Shown: positions 44,355-57,569 of the stretch, one piece after another | Layout: each line of letters begins with the position of its first letter | Position numbering within the stretch: position 1 is the stretch's first letter | Assembly: GCF_000213175.1 (NCBI RefSeq) | Contig: NW_009799099.1 | Location: 5,936,167 to 6,000,166, forward strand | Reading direction: 5' to 3' | From: Neurospora tetrasperma FGSC 2508 | Lineage: Eukaryota; Ascomycota; Sordariomycetes; Sordariales; Sordariaceae | DNA length: 64,000 nucleotides | Made by a program: the position numbers and the translations under genes | The notes under the pieces: generated by a model | What the model was told of the DNA's origin: nothing | Seen by the model: the letters and a program-made list of their open reading frames with translations, nothing else | The model's database searches: none

Positions 44355-46100
44355 CTACGCCCCCTTGGAAAACGACACAACGGCATACTTGCCATTCCAC
44401 GCCCACTTTCTCGCTCCCGAATCCCCGCCTCCGCCCTCCCGTGCCCTCAACTCCTCATCCATTCCCTTGGGCAATCCCACGACAACATCCGCCTTGCACG
44501 TCCTCAATGCCAGGACATTGATCCCCGACCCCGGCCCAAGTGGTCCAATAGCTTCCGTAAACGGCGTGGTAGGATCGCACTCGGCATCACCGACCAACTT
44601 GCGGTAGTTCAAATCGCCCTTGAACACAACCAGCTCGCTCCTGCGCAAGTCCTCGGCCAGCTCCTTGGTCTGTTCGTCGGCGTTGGGATCAACGAGGCGC
44701 CAGAAGGAGCCAGGGCCCGTCCAGAAGCGGTTAGCACGGAGGCCGAGTTTTCCTTCGGCGTGGAGGATGGACCACTCCTGGAACAAGAACGACAGTTCCT
44801 CCTTCTCCTTGTCGGAAAGCTTCTCGGGAGTCTTGCCCTGCAACTCCTCCTCCTCGGTAGCCGTCTCGAAGAAAGGCACGGGTGCCGCCAGAGCGTTCAA
44901 TAGCGCGCCAAAATCCCCCGGCAAGACGTCCGAGACGAACCAAGGAATCGACTTGGCATGCAGCGTCACCCTGGTCGCCAGCCCCGCCGTCAAGAGGTAT
45001 CCAGCAAGAATCAAGTCCACATACAACTCAAACCCGGCATTGTCGAGAACGATATCCACCACCCTCTCCGTCTTGCCGGCCTTCTTCGCCTCCACCAACT
45101 GCTTGTACACCTCCTCCAGATCATTCACAAGGATGTTGGCCTCGCTCTTCTTGCGCGCCTCGGACCCTTGCAACTTCTGGATGTCTTCGTATGAGAGGGA
45201 GGTCAGGAGCGAGAGATCGGTGGCGTTGCCCCAGAGGCAGATCTCGCACATCTCGGTGAAGAGCAACTTGTCGGCTTCTTCCGATGTCTCGCCGGTGTGG
45301 GAGCGGAGTTGGGTGATGAGGTCCTTGTAGCGGGCGGCAAGCTCGAGGACAGCGGGGCGGGAGGAGCGGAAGGTCTTGATCTTTTGGCGGGCGAAGATGT
45401 CGTAGTTCTTCCAGTGAGTGGAGAGGGCGAAGGAGGTGCTGATGCGGCTGTTTGTTGGGAAGGGTGGTTAGACACCTTATGGATGTGACATATTGTATGG
45501 GCCAGGCAGGAAAAGGGGTAGGGATGGAAAGAGAGACGAACCGGTAGAGGTAGCACTCGCTGAATAGCCAGGAGACGTTCAGCCAGGTGGGCTTGTCGAG
45601 GGACTCGAGGATCTGGTTGTAGGTGGCCACGTCGGAGACGCCATCGTCGGGAATGGGCCTGTTGCTGTCTTAGCACATCTTCTCTTCTGTGTATATGTAC
45701 TAGCATTTGCTTTGGGGGCGACTGGGCGGACGAACGTCAGGGCGCGGTCGTGCTGGACTTCGTATTTGAGCGTGGCAAGGTCGTTGATAATCTTCTTGCC
45801 CTCCTCGCGCTTCTCAGCGTCGTCGGTTTGGCCGGTGGTACGGTAGACATCGTCAATGGCTTGGGTCTATGGCGTATATAAGTGGTGGTTAGCGGTTATT
45901 GGTCGGTGGTGTGTCGAGGCAAGAAGATCGGACGAGGCTCACGATGATGATGGGCCACCGCTTCCTGGCGGTCTCGTAGGCAAATGACGTCTTGTCGCCC
46001 GTAGAGGCCGTACCTAGGAGCAATGTCAGCTTTACTCCTTCCTTCCTACAATTGCAATGTATAGGTATTCAGACTTACGGATCTTGGGTTCAAACTCCAT
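44355..46100 (-). CDS. ARMT1/DUF89-family metal-dependent phosphatase-like protein (479 aa, five exons)
   Basis: Exons (minus): 46100-46079, 46013-45943, 45866-45736, 45664-45542, 45447-44355. Phases are consistent and total 480 codons, matching the roughly 470-residue yeast homologue Hrt2/YMR027W. Motifs: ECYLYRRISTSF…HWKNYDIF in the helical N-terminal part; VLDNAGFELYVDLILAGYLL, the DUF89 D-N-x-G-x-E-x-x-x-D signature expected to bind a divalent metal; and FKGDLNYRKLVGD near the C-terminus. Known relatives dephosphorylate damaged or side-product sugar phosphates such as fructose-1-phosphate; human ARMT1 was also proposed to methylate protein carboxylates. Introns 3 and 4 appear to use the uncommon donor GTTCGT. 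Cytosolic, no signal peptide. Confidence 0.9.
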
Positions 46101-47405
46101 ATTACAAGTCTGGTCTAACAAACAATGCCGTCAAGGTTGCCAAGGTTGGATGTCTTCCGGGAGCGGGAGCAGGAATCGGATGGAAGCAGGACGGGAGCAT
46201 GTAATTTTTGGAGAAGGCTGTCATACATAGCGGGGTAGCATTGGGCGTTTTGGCGGGCGTTGACGCCTACCAAGGTACAGGTAGGTAGCTGAGGCCCTCG
46301 GAGACGGCTGCCGGGGGCGAATGGGGGGCGGGGTCTGCGTGCCGTCCTCCCACTGCGGGTCGAATGGAACACCCCACTTGTTGCCCACCAGCCAGCCCTA
46401 TAACCACACCCCTAACAGCGGGGTCTATGAGGTCCATCCAAATGACACTTCGATCTCCGCTGTTTGTGAACCTCAATGGCCAACAACCTTGGTGATCTGC
46501 TGACAACAGGAGATATCTGCTACTAGACTGTCTTGTGTGTTGTCTTGGTTCATCGAGATCTCTCAAGACTGCTGGTAGTACTTACCTCTAGCATGTTAAA
46601 ACACCGTTTCAAAAGCAACATCACCAACAACACAATGGATGGAAACAAACCAACTAAAGTGCCTACTCGTTCCGAGATTTTGGATAGGTATTAGGTATCA
46701 TTGAGGTATTTTCGCTATGTGGTATCTGTAGGGTAATGTAAAGGTTTTTTGTCCTTCCAGCGCTCGTAACGTGATCTGCTCTGAAGCAGTCAAAGTGCCA
46801 ATCTAGGTCGATGCCGCCTTCATGGAAATGAAACTGAAAATGCAGAAAATGGGAAATGGGAAATGGAAGCAAACGCAAAAAAACTCCTTGCCAAACAGAC
46901 TTGTGCATGTAAATCACTCAGGTATCTTCATCTTTCTCTTCATATTCACCTTCATCGAAAGGAACCTTCAAACTGCGCGCAAAAAGATTGTGGATATCTA
47001 ATTCCAAACGACCGACCAAATAGGAAAAAGATGATCCTTAAAACGCCCGATGCCCATGGATATACGAAATCCAAAAAACTGAAAAAGCAACCGCAACCGC
47101 AACAACAAACAAGCAAGCAGAGATGCATATGCCATGCCCCAACAACAACAAGATGAGATCAAAAAACCAAACGGCAGCCCAACCACGCTGCGATCATCGC
47201 TCATAGGAAAGAACTGTAGACAGAGAAAGAAAGGTGGAAAATAGTACAGCATCCTTCGCCGCCAAGGGGGGAGGGAGATGTGATGTTCATCGTCATGTCC
47301 ATCAGCCTTCATTCATCTCCTCCTAGGCGGCAACACCCTCAATTCGTTGCAATCATCATCATCATCATCATCCGCAACATCGTCATGATCAATGCACGAA
47401 GAAAG
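46101..47405. other. Intergenic region
   Basis: Promoter side of the ARMT1-like gene and 3' flank of the BTB-like gene. Contains a short ATC/CAT microsatellite (about 47352-47372) and CAACAA-rich tracts. No gene supported. Confidence 0.5.
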
Positions 47406-49485
47406 TCACATGCCGCGACCAAAGAGGACGGGCACGCGCATGCTGAGTCTCCTCTTCCAGCTCTTGGACCTGGGGTTCATGCCAGGGTGGACGGCGCCGT
47501 TCAGCTCCTCGGTCTTGTCCGAGACGTCTATCTTCGACGAAACCTTTGGAGCTGATACAAGAGCGGACTCGGCGGGCTCGGCGCCGGTGCGGTCGCCGGC
47601 GGTGGACTTGGTCTCCGCATCGGCACCAACGGTCCGGGGTTCTTGGAGGACACCGAATTCCGCCTTTTGGTCGTCGCTGACCGCGAAGGAGACAACGGAC
47701 TTTGCGGCATCACGTAGGGCGATTGGTGATGACTCATGCTCATGCTGCGCCTCGTCCTGCCTCTCGGCGGCGGCATCGCTGAGCTGTTGCTCAGGTACAT
47801 CGGAGGAGTCGACTTCATTGTCAGCAGGTGTGGTCTCAGCCTGTTGGTAGCGTGTTAGTCGTGCTTCTTGTTCTGGACAATCAGGATTCGGTTCTACCTT
47901 CTCTGTAGTCTGGGGTTCGGCATCCTCCTCAACGGCAGCCTCCTGAGAGATCTTGAGGGCATCCTCAGTGGTGGACTCGACAACCGTCTCGCCGCTCTCG
48001 GGAATGGCGGAAAGGTGGAGGTACTGGTTGGCGGCCTCGGTCTCGGCGTCGACGGCCTTGCCCTTGTCCTGCTTGGCATCCTCCTCGGACTCGGCCGAAA
48101 GCTCGGAAACGCCAGGAGCAGACTGCAGCTCCAAGAAGCTGTGCCGCTTGCTGGCCTCAGCCTCGCCAGGAGTAGTAGGCTCCCAGAAGCCAGAGTCGGC
48201 TTCCCGGTTGACGCGAGGGCGGAAAGGGAGGTCATGAGAAGCAGCGTCGAGCTCCTTGATGACGGGCTCAGTGCTGAGAGTGATGGGAAGCTCGTCACTG
48301 AGCTCCTTGCCGGAATCCTTGCGGTCACGACCGTGAAGCTCGGCCTTGGTCTCGCTCTTGGGCACAACGGCAGCGACGACCTGTGTCTCAGTCTTAGCCT
48401 CAAGGTCCGACTCAGAAGTGTCATCATCAAACAGTTCACGAACCTCGGACTCGGGGACCGTTTCGGCCTCGAGCTCAGATGGAGCCCTGTTGACCTCAAC
48501 TTGAGCCTGCTCAGGCTCGGCCTCGACCTCAAGAGCCTTGACCTCAGGTGTGGCCTCCTCGGCGAGAGGAGACTGCTTGCTTTCGTCTTGAGAGACATCC
48601 CTTGTCCTGGAGGTGGCTCGGGAGGACTCGGCGGTGGTGATGGGGCTGGCAAGGCCCTGCTTGGGGTTGGTCATCTGCTCGCAGCAGACCTCGAGAACGA
48701 TCCTGAGCAGGATCTTGTTGGGGGAAAGGATGTGGCTGAGGCGGTTCAAGAGATCGGTGCCGAGGAGGGAGCTGGCATCGTTGAGGTGGAGTCTGATACG
48801 CTTCTTGAGGTAGCCGATGAACCACTGGTCGGTGTCGACAAGGCTCGGGTACGCGTCACTGGCGACCTCAAGGAGGGTGGGAAGGGCCATGCCATCGCCA
48901 AACTTCTCAATGTTACGCTCGGCAAGACGAACAAGGTCGGGGAGCTCGTAGGCACGGGCCAAGACGTAGACCTTGATGGCCGTCTTGAGCTCGACTATTT
49001 GCTTGGCCAGCTTATCGGCACCCACAGGCTTGAGAGACTCGTACTTGTTGGTGTAGAGATAGTGGACGATGACATGGCCAATCTCCTCGGAAACGGTTGG
49101 GAGTTCTGGGCTCTGGCTGTCGTAGGCGGCATAGAGCTTGGGGGCCTTGTTCTTGAGGACATCAAGGGCAACCACCATAGGGCTGGCGAAGGGGAGGTTG
49201 CATGCCGGGCTGGCATATGGACTGTGTGTTGTTGTTAGCATTGTGAAGGATGTGTGTGATGTGGATTGCTACACTAGGATGATAGTGTGCAATGTCCAGT
49301 GAGGGAGGGAGGTGGATGATATAAAAAAAAAAAGTGAAGAGAGATGGATGAGGCTCTACTCACGAAGTCTCGGGACGGTGGTCGATGGGGACCTTTTTGG
49401 GGACCGTCGAGAGGTGACCCTGCGTCTGGGGTTGGCCAGGGAGACCGGGGGTCTTGGTGGAGCCGGACTTCTTTTTGCGAGCCAT
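47406..49485 (-). CDS. BTB/POZ-like domain protein with long acidic tail (626 aa, three exons)
   Basis: Exons (minus): 49485-49364, 49221-47898, 47840-47406. The start MARKKKSGSTKTPGLPGQPQ lies in a short basic exon; a 142-nt intron (GTGAGT…ACACAG) joins it as …HRPETSPYASPACNLPF…. Residues about 41-115 resemble fungal BTB-like domains (SPYASPAC, VSEEIGHVIVHYLYTNKYES), followed by a helical region (VYVLARAYELPDLVRLAERN) like a BTB back-type extension. From about residue 200 the protein is Glu/Ser/Ala-rich and probably disordered, ending RRLSMRVPVLFGRGM. A 57-nt in-frame segment (47841-47897) has a CGACTAAC branch and CAG acceptor and is probably an intron; retaining it adds 19 residues. The likely role is protein-protein interaction; whether it is a Cullin-3 adaptor is open. 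Confidence 0.85.
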
Positions 49486-52466
49486 GCCGATTAATTTGGC
49501 GAGACAGAGGTCGTCAGAGGGGGTATGTAGACCGGGAGGTATGTACTGCGTATGATGCTTTGGAACTAGCGGGGAGATGAGTGACACTCTCGGAATGGAC
49601 CGAACTGGATGGCGGGATACTATTTCTCGGGAAAATAAGATAAAAACAAATAAACTCAAGGGAAAAAAAAAGATAATAATGCGGCTGCTGCGGCTTCGGC
49701 GGTGACGTAGAACCGGTTTGTTTTCCTGGTATCTCGAGGTCACTTCCTAGCTAGTCGATGGGCCCCCTCCTTGGTATGGTTTGATGGATGGGGACCGGAT
49801 GGGGAGATGGTGATCTCTAGTGTGTACAAAGCGGGTGGGGGGTTGTATCTCGTGGTCGCGATGTGAATCTTGCTGATATCAAAATAAAAATAAAAAAAGG
49901 AGTTTGCCCGAGAAGAGGATGGAGAAGCAGCTTTTATCATGGCAAAGTTCCTTATCATTTGGGATCGCCCTTTTGCGGGTTAGGCGTCAATCCCGCCCAC
50001 TAACGCGTCCGCTTACTGCGAAGGACGCCCACTACGCCCACATTCAGTGCCGAACAGATCCGTATAGTCGATAGCGTGCCCAAGTAGCCTCTGGTAGTCT
50101 CTATCCCCGACTCTGGGTTGGCCCACGACAGCGGCGGCCAGCATGGGAGCGACATGTAGGGGAGCCACATTGTCTAAGCGTGCGGCCATCACTCTGTCTT
50201 GTATGGTCCTCGTCGGCCCTCTCACAGGCCGCCCTGTATGCGGTATGTATATGTGATCTCTCATCTTTCATCGCTCCTTGTCGCTGCCATGCATTACATC
50301 CGAAGGTCGAACCGCTTGCGAGCATCATGATCCCATGTTCACACCCGCCACGCACAGGAGTAGTGTATGTACCTATCTGGACCAAGATCGCCACAATGAA
50401 ACGAAGGATATAAAGACGACAGCCAAAGAGAGTGAAGAGATGAGCAGACGCTATGGACTAGGTAGTCGGCCTAGGCAATGACTGGCCTCTTGTCGACGAC
50501 CCGTGGTCCGGAGCTTCGGGAGACTGGAATGACGAGAAAAGTGGGAGGAGGAGACTGGACCTACTATGGACTCATGGAGGAAAGACGGGAGTGAGTGGAA
50601 GGAGGAGGAGCACCACCAGTCCAGTCCAGTTCAGTCCAGTCGCTAGGTCGCTGCCTCTCGCGTCGTCGAAAAGGACTCGTTCCCTCGTCGACGGATGCAC
50701 CACCGACTCTCATAAGTGGAGCAGCCTAACGCAAGCACACCAAAGCTAGGGGTGGAGCCAAGACATGCCCCAGACAGCCAATGGGAGAGAGGCTCTCTTT
50801 CGAATCGGGAACCAGCCCCGCCATGGGTTCTTGACTTCTTACCAATCGTTCCCAGCAGTCAGAGAGTGAGACCCTCGCCGACGATGTTGACTGGATGCTG
50901 GGTGCAAGGGCCTCATGTACGGTCTGCTCAAGCGAGCTGCAACTGTCAGTCGCTGGCGGCACCGCGTGAGCTCGAGTTTCCGTTTTGTGAGAAAAGAAAG
51001 GACCCCACGCGTGTGGCAGGCGCTACAGTATGTACCAACGCTACTTCTTAGAAAGAACCCCAATTGTCAATGTCGACAGGTTTCAGAGGCAAAAAAAGGC
51101 AAGAGGTAAACAGTCCAACTCCACCGCGATGTCCCATCTCGTCCGGTTGTTCGCTCCTGTGAGTGCTGTCATCGGAAAGCCCTTGCAAGAATAAACACTT
51201 GCAACTAACCTACCTCTAACCGGGGTTTTTGTTTACCTCCATCGCTTTCCACTAACTGAACAGCCACAGGGATAGAGGGTGTCTGTTAGTTGTAAAGGCT
51301 GCTGGTCGGAAAATGGGGGCCCTCAGTCAGTCTCCAGTCAGAGTCAGGAAGTCCGTCAGACAAGGAACCGAACCGGCAGCGAGGCAAGCCTCATATGACA
51401 AGGGTCCCAGGTGCCGGGGGGGTGTCTCTGCCACGTAGACACCAACCACCGCCAGGAAATGTGCGATGAGTCGCATTTGTGCCGTTCTGGGGAGCATTGA
51501 TGATCGGAGATTTGATACCGACGGGGTTTTCCTGGCTGCCAAAAAATCACCCATCGACCCCTCCGTGAGTTACAGTGTTTGCATGAAAATGGGGTGAAAA
51601 TGGGCGAAATTAGGAAGGAGGGGCAATCCACGGACGCGCGAACAAGAACGAGTCGGATTCAATTTGGATACGACGACAAGAACACACTAGTAGTTCTAGT
51701 ATTATCAACGACGACCACCACGCAAGAAAGGTGGGTATTGGTTGTATATCTCGGGCAAAGGCCAACCTCATCCCCCACGGGTACGCGTCCAGTGAGTGTC
51801 TCCAGACTACAGTACATATCTACACACTACAGTACCTTACCTATCTCACCAAACGGCGACGACTCATCGGCCGCGGGCGAGATTCCATTTCCATTCTCAC
51901 CACATTATCGACAATGTAACGCGCGTCTGCACGACTGGTACTGTACCACTCAACCGCATATGTAGAGGTAGTATCTTATGCATACACAGATACGCCAAGC
52001 ATTCGCAAGCATAATCGCCTTCCACCTTCCATTTCCCCCCTCTCAATGCCCCCCCTCCATGTCGTTTTCCATCCATCCCCAGGCCTGTCAGGACCCCGGA
52101 AGATCACAAAACAATCACCACCAACCACCGATTGTAGAAAGATTTTTTGCGGTTTTGCAACAGGTCTTGGTACGGGTATCCCGGACAGCTCATTGACTCG
52201 CAATTGACCTCTCATTGCTCTCGCCCGCCCTCCCGGCATGGAAGGCAATATCCGATGTACGAGGCACGGAAGACGCGAAGCCATGCGAATTGAAGTTCGG
52301 CGTCTAGAGGGCGGGTGATGGTGTGTACACTAGAGGAGGGCGGCATTGGGCATTGATCTCAGGGGTCAAGACACACCGATGGCAGCCCTCCTGTGTGCAA
52401 CAAGCATACCATAGAGGCAAATTAGATGGTGTGGGTGGGAGGGCGGCAATGGCGCCTCCTTGGTCA

Positions 52467-52470
<4 letters not shown>

Positions 52471-52525
<55 letters not shown>
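52471..52525. repeat. (GT)27 dinucleotide microsatellite
   Basis: Perfect GT repeat of about 55 bases. It creates spurious Cys-Val and Thr-His ORFs. Confidence 0.98.
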
Positions 52526-52526
<1 letters not shown>

Positions 52527-55500
52527 CTCGAAAATGTGGCCTCGTAATACTGCCTCGTTGCAGAACTTCCGTCGCAACTCGTGACATTGTCTCTGGTCCA
52601 GGCGAAGCAAAACAACATATGCCGAATGGTCAGACTGGGCATCCAGATCAACCAAAGAATCTGAGGCGTCGATTTTTCTCTTTTCTTATGGAAAGCGAAA
52701 CATCTGGCACTGGGGCGTCTACGGTTGGACAATGGCAATCTCTCATCGACATCGCCGCCATGCAATTGCGATCATGATCTTGAGAGCACACAAGTGCGTG
52801 CACGCTGCTGACCCCAACGACGGCAAGCGTTCGTTCGTTGATATCGCCGCAGAATAATTAATTATGCCCGCCGACAAGGGTTAGGGTCCAATTGCAGGGT
52901 TAACTTTCCGCTTTCGAGCCGCTTTCCCTCTTCCAATGTTGCAGCGCTAAAAAATGGTAGAATGCCGCCTTTCCGGGATTCTCAGACGACAAGGAACCTC
53001 GACCGGGGTTGTTGCGTGTAAGTCAGTGCTGGGGGACTGGAAGGGGAGGGGGTCGAACAACGGCACGGACAGGGGAGTTTTCTTGCTTGTGATAGTAGCA
53101 AACTACATGAAATGTTGACACCGCTTGCTGACAAGGGCGCGCGCGACATGGAGGCATTGTTGCAAATCCCTCTAGCCACCAACCAGACGAGTGGCACACG
53201 TATTGGAGACCGTTTGCAATGATCAGCAGAGATTGAAGATGGTGAACAGCCTCAGATGATTTTTGGTGGATGGAGAATGGAAGATCAATCCAATTCCCAT
53301 CAACCGATGAGAGCACGTGGAGACTTGTGAGACGCCCCCCCATGAAAGCCCATGACGAACGGAGGTTTTGAGAGGTTTGAAGAAAACATCCTGGTACCCT
53401 GATGGTGGCTTGGTATTTTGGACCGACCGACGGCTTTAACATATGGATGGAGCAACTTCAGCTGGCACTATCAAAACAACCCCGAAACAGCGAGGATCCA
53501 TTTTGTATCAACCGAGTATCAACCGATCAATGGAGCGCATCAAAACGACTTACACGATAATAAATGGATCCCGCCTGAACGGAGCTGCTAGTGTAGTGTG
53601 TTCATCCACCAGCCGCGCGAGAAAGACAAGACATCAAACGATGAATGGAGTAGTGTAAACAAAACAAAAGTTCCGAGACACCAAACGAAAGCATAAAAAA
53701 AAAGAAGGATGTTCCATGATGTGGCTGGTAAGCTGTCAACCCTTTATCCTATAAAAAGTCAAGACATGGATGGACATGGGGGCTATAGCATTGTCTTTCA
53801 TCATGAAGATAGCTCTGCACACTGCACTACACTCACCTTTGTCCGGACCTCCCCTCCTCGGCATTTACCCTTGACCCTTGTGTCAACCTCCTACGCTACT
53901 CAAAAGGGTTCAAAGATGGTTCGGACAACCCATGATGGTTCACCCTTCAAAAACACCACTAATACAAATGCGGGGAAAGTGGGAAAAACCTACCTCTGTA
54001 GTGTACACCATGCCAGCTTGAAACTGCGCGAATGGGGTCCCCTTGATAGTTTCGGAGCTACCATTCAGTCATCCTTGACCATGAAGTCTGGACTTTATAC
54101 GCTTCCTTGTCGTCCTGCGAGATGCGAGCGCGCTACACCGAGCTGCGACCCGCGAGTTTGTCAGTCGGCTGGGGGGTCCAGTCGCTGTCGGATGGACCCT
54201 TGAGATTCTGATGACAGGCATAATCATCATCATCATCGGCATTGCCTAATTCTGCTTCCATGTAAACACATGCCCCTCCATTCTCGGAATATTTTTTTGT
54301 CTTGGTGCTCGTGGTAATTGTCGTTCTTATCAGTCTCTCTTCAGCTGAGGTGCTGGGGCTCTGTGAAGTCTTTCCTATTTCGCACTAACATCTTTATGAA
54401 AGCGGAGACCCTTAACAGCTGGGATGTGGACGGCGGGACAGGGATCGGCCCCCCCTACGGTAAAAGAGAGGGACCTCCTTGAAAGATAAGGTTACAAAGT
54501 CAGACACCGAAAGGGTCTCCGGGTGGTGGTGGTGGTGGTGGTGGTAGAGGTGAAGGAGACCACCAAGGTTCACCACCGGAGCCGACACGCTGGCCGAGGA
54601 GTGAAGGGCCGCCGGGAGCGAGGATGGAAGACCCTTGTTGTCAAAGACAAACACACATAAATGAACCAGTCAGAAAACAAGGAAGTTGCGTTCGATGTGA
54701 TGTGGACTGGGACACTGAAGAAAAAAAAAAAAATCGAAATAAAAAAAGAGGGGTCCTCCTCCATCTGTCGACTTGGCCGTCAATGCGAACACCATGATCG
54801 TGATCGTGCGAAACACACATTGATCGTGGGGCGGCTTATCAACAACATCCAAGACAAGATACATCGGCTCCGAGACCCTTCGCACACAACCACTTGGTAA
54901 CTAACACGGGAGATCCACCCGAAGGAGTCAAAAGTGTGTGCAAAGGGTTCAATTCTAAACACATGCCAAGCCAAAGAAGCAGACCAACGCACTGCATTGC
55001 ATCTTGCATGTCATTGCATCAACAACAAAGATTGGACCATTTCTGGTTGCTTTCAATGAGCCGCGTGATCACGGGTCATGAAGCTATGAACTCACCTCGC
55101 GTCAACGCTAAACCGTCGAGCGACGACGGAGCTCTGTACGGGCAAGTCGGCGACGACGACGACGAGGTCGAGCAAGGGCCAGCATCACCTAGCGGGCAAC
55201 GTTCTGGTTGGTGCAATTGCTCCGGCGCGGCGCCGGTGTTATCCACGTGCATCATCCATCATTCACTTTTTTTTCTCACACCGTCTGGACGTGGGAAGGG
55301 GGATTGCCAACGGGTGGATTGGTGGACCGCTTTCTTGGACAGGGAAAGCTTGTTGCTTGATGAAGAATGACCCCGCCGAGCTACGCACCCGGACTACCTT
55401 GATGGGGTTAGTTATTTTTCTTTAGTCGTGATAAGCCTCATTGCTAGCTCTCGAGCCAGTCGAGAGAAGTGCGATGTGCGCCAGCGATGGCGATGGCGAT

Positions 55501-57302
55501 GGCGACGGCGCTGGTTGCTTGGCGGTGGACGATGTGGACGATTGGATGATGCGGGACTATCAATCTCAACGATGTCGGTGGCCCGGTGAGTGGCCTTTGA
55601 CTGACGATTGCGATGCAAAGCTCACCAGTCCAGTCAAATCGTCAGTCAGTTGCAGGAAACTAACAACCAAAGTCAGCCTCGAGTAACTCCGTTCGCCCCG
55701 TATGAAGCTCCAGTCCGTTACACAAGAGCGGTGCATGGATCCCGTTGGATAAGGTGAGACACATTCAAGCACCAGATCGGGGAATTACCTGCGTAACAGA
55801 GGTCACGGACAGATTGTGGCATTGTGCTCGGGGACCGCCAAGAGTGACGATCCCGTGATTCGGATCCCGTGCTGCCCCGGTCTGGGAATTGCCCGCAGCA
55901 GATAATGTGAATATGTGATGGTTTCCCGGGCCGAAGTGGTAAGCTGAGGTGATTGATGAGGATGATGGAAAGCTGGACCGTTGGTTGTCGGTCGTCGTTC
56001 TATGGCCGAGCGGGGTCGGTCGGTCCAGCCAAGGCCAAGCAAGAGAAAAGAAAAGAGCAGGCAGACGACCCGAAAATGTGTCACAGAGATCTCACTGGAT
56101 CTCGGAGCGGGAAATCTCTATGGAGCTCCAGCTGGAGTCTAGTGGAATCGTACCACAATGAAGCCCATTTTGACTTTGGCATTTCCCGGGCAACAAAATC
56201 TGGACAAGGAACCCAAAACCTGGCACAACCTGGAAGAACTGGTGGAGTGCAAGATGCAAGAGATCAGATGAACTCTTGGTTTTTTCCTCTTGTCCTTAAA
56301 AACTGAAGGTGTTCGTTTCATGTTTGCAGAATCATCAGCCGTCCAAAGTCCAAACATCGGATGCTCGGAGTGGGCCGTGCGCTACGGTCGCTACAGGCGG
56401 CAACCGTGCGATGCGACGTTCTCCGGCGAGCGGCGTCTAGTGTACATACAAGTCGGAGACGATGATGACATCAGATCGTTGCACGACAACTTGACAACCA
56501 ACGGCTGCACCATGATGAAGACGTCCAACGACGACGACCATTGTTGGTTACTCAGTTCGTTCCTGTCTCCTTGGATGCCGTCGAACGAACGATCCGATGT
56601 TAAGGCGGTCAATCACAACAACAGATGAGAATGTCAATTGCCGATGGGAAGGCGCTGTCCAAACTTGAAAGTCACACAGCACAGGAAGCATCCACCACCC
56701 GTCTCCAATGCGACCACCGTGATCCAGACCCCGCATTCCGCAATCCTGCAGCGGAGATATCTTTTGTGGATGACTCCCCCATTCCACTTTCCATCAGCCC
56801 AGGGCTCAGACGGGAGGCTTCAGCAAAACCGAACCCGATACTGACCCTAACCCTGATTGACACCTTCAACATCACTCATTCATCTTCGGCGTCCTTTGCA
56901 ATTTCCCCCAATCGCTTGACTTGTCGAAGTGCAAATTGCAGGGCGCTTGGCGTGTCCTTTCTGGTGGTGGCACCTGCCTTGCTTGTAGTAGCATTGGAGA
57001 CGGAGGCCATCAAGGTGCCCAGCAGCCACCCGACCCCATCAACAGCGCCATCAGCAGCGACGAGATGGACAGAGCAGGACACTTTGAGGAGGAACATTGT
57101 TGGATGAATGGGATGGCTGGGGCGTTCACGGCAGGTTAACGCCCATCGGAACCGCACAAAGATCAAATACCAAACCGATTCCCCTTGTTCCTCGCGAACC
57201 ACCAACCCAGTTGACTATTCCCTGATTCCCCATTTTGGTAGCAGACCTGTTGACCTTGGAGAAACAGTTGCCTCCAGTGAGCAATTTAGAAGGCAGTGAT
57301 TC

Positions 57303-57569
57303 CACAACCGACGTAACCGTAGAGAGCCAAAGCCCAAGCTCAAGCCGAAGCCCGTCATCGAGCGTGATTCGAAGCCTATAAAGGACGCGAAGTTCCAGCC
57401 TGCATCCATGAAGCCCTGGGCACCTCACAATCTCTGCTTGCGATACCCCGGGCCCAAAATCCAAACCACGAAAGACCTCGAAGCCTGCCCTCCAGCCTTC
57501 AAGGTTGGTGGAAAGGATGCCAAGCTCGAACCACAGCCCGGAAAGGGTGTCAAAAAGGGATGGCAAGAC
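57303..57569 (+). other. Coding-like Lys/Pro-rich stretch
   Basis: One frame reads EPKPKLKPKPVIERDSKPIK … FKVGGKDAKLEPQPGKGVKK to a TGA at 57567-57569, with nearly all lysines as AAG and G/C-ending codons, as in this genome's real genes. Upstream the same frame hits TGA at 57297-57299, so it would need a splice junction to be an exon. Similar phrases recur in a shifted frame to about 57.8 kb. This may be a decayed or fast-evolving gene. Confidence 0.3.

Noticed and set aside
47868-49238. 456-codon plus-strand ORF
   Set aside because: Mirror of the BTB-like coding exon; Leu/Gly-rich with no domain.
52464-52777. Cys-Val and Thr-His repeat ORFs
   Set aside because: Produced by the (GT)n tract on either strand.
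53709-54203. 164-codon ORF and similar frames in the 50-57 kb region
   Set aside because: No motif, no codon bias, no splice context; lengths are compatible with chance.
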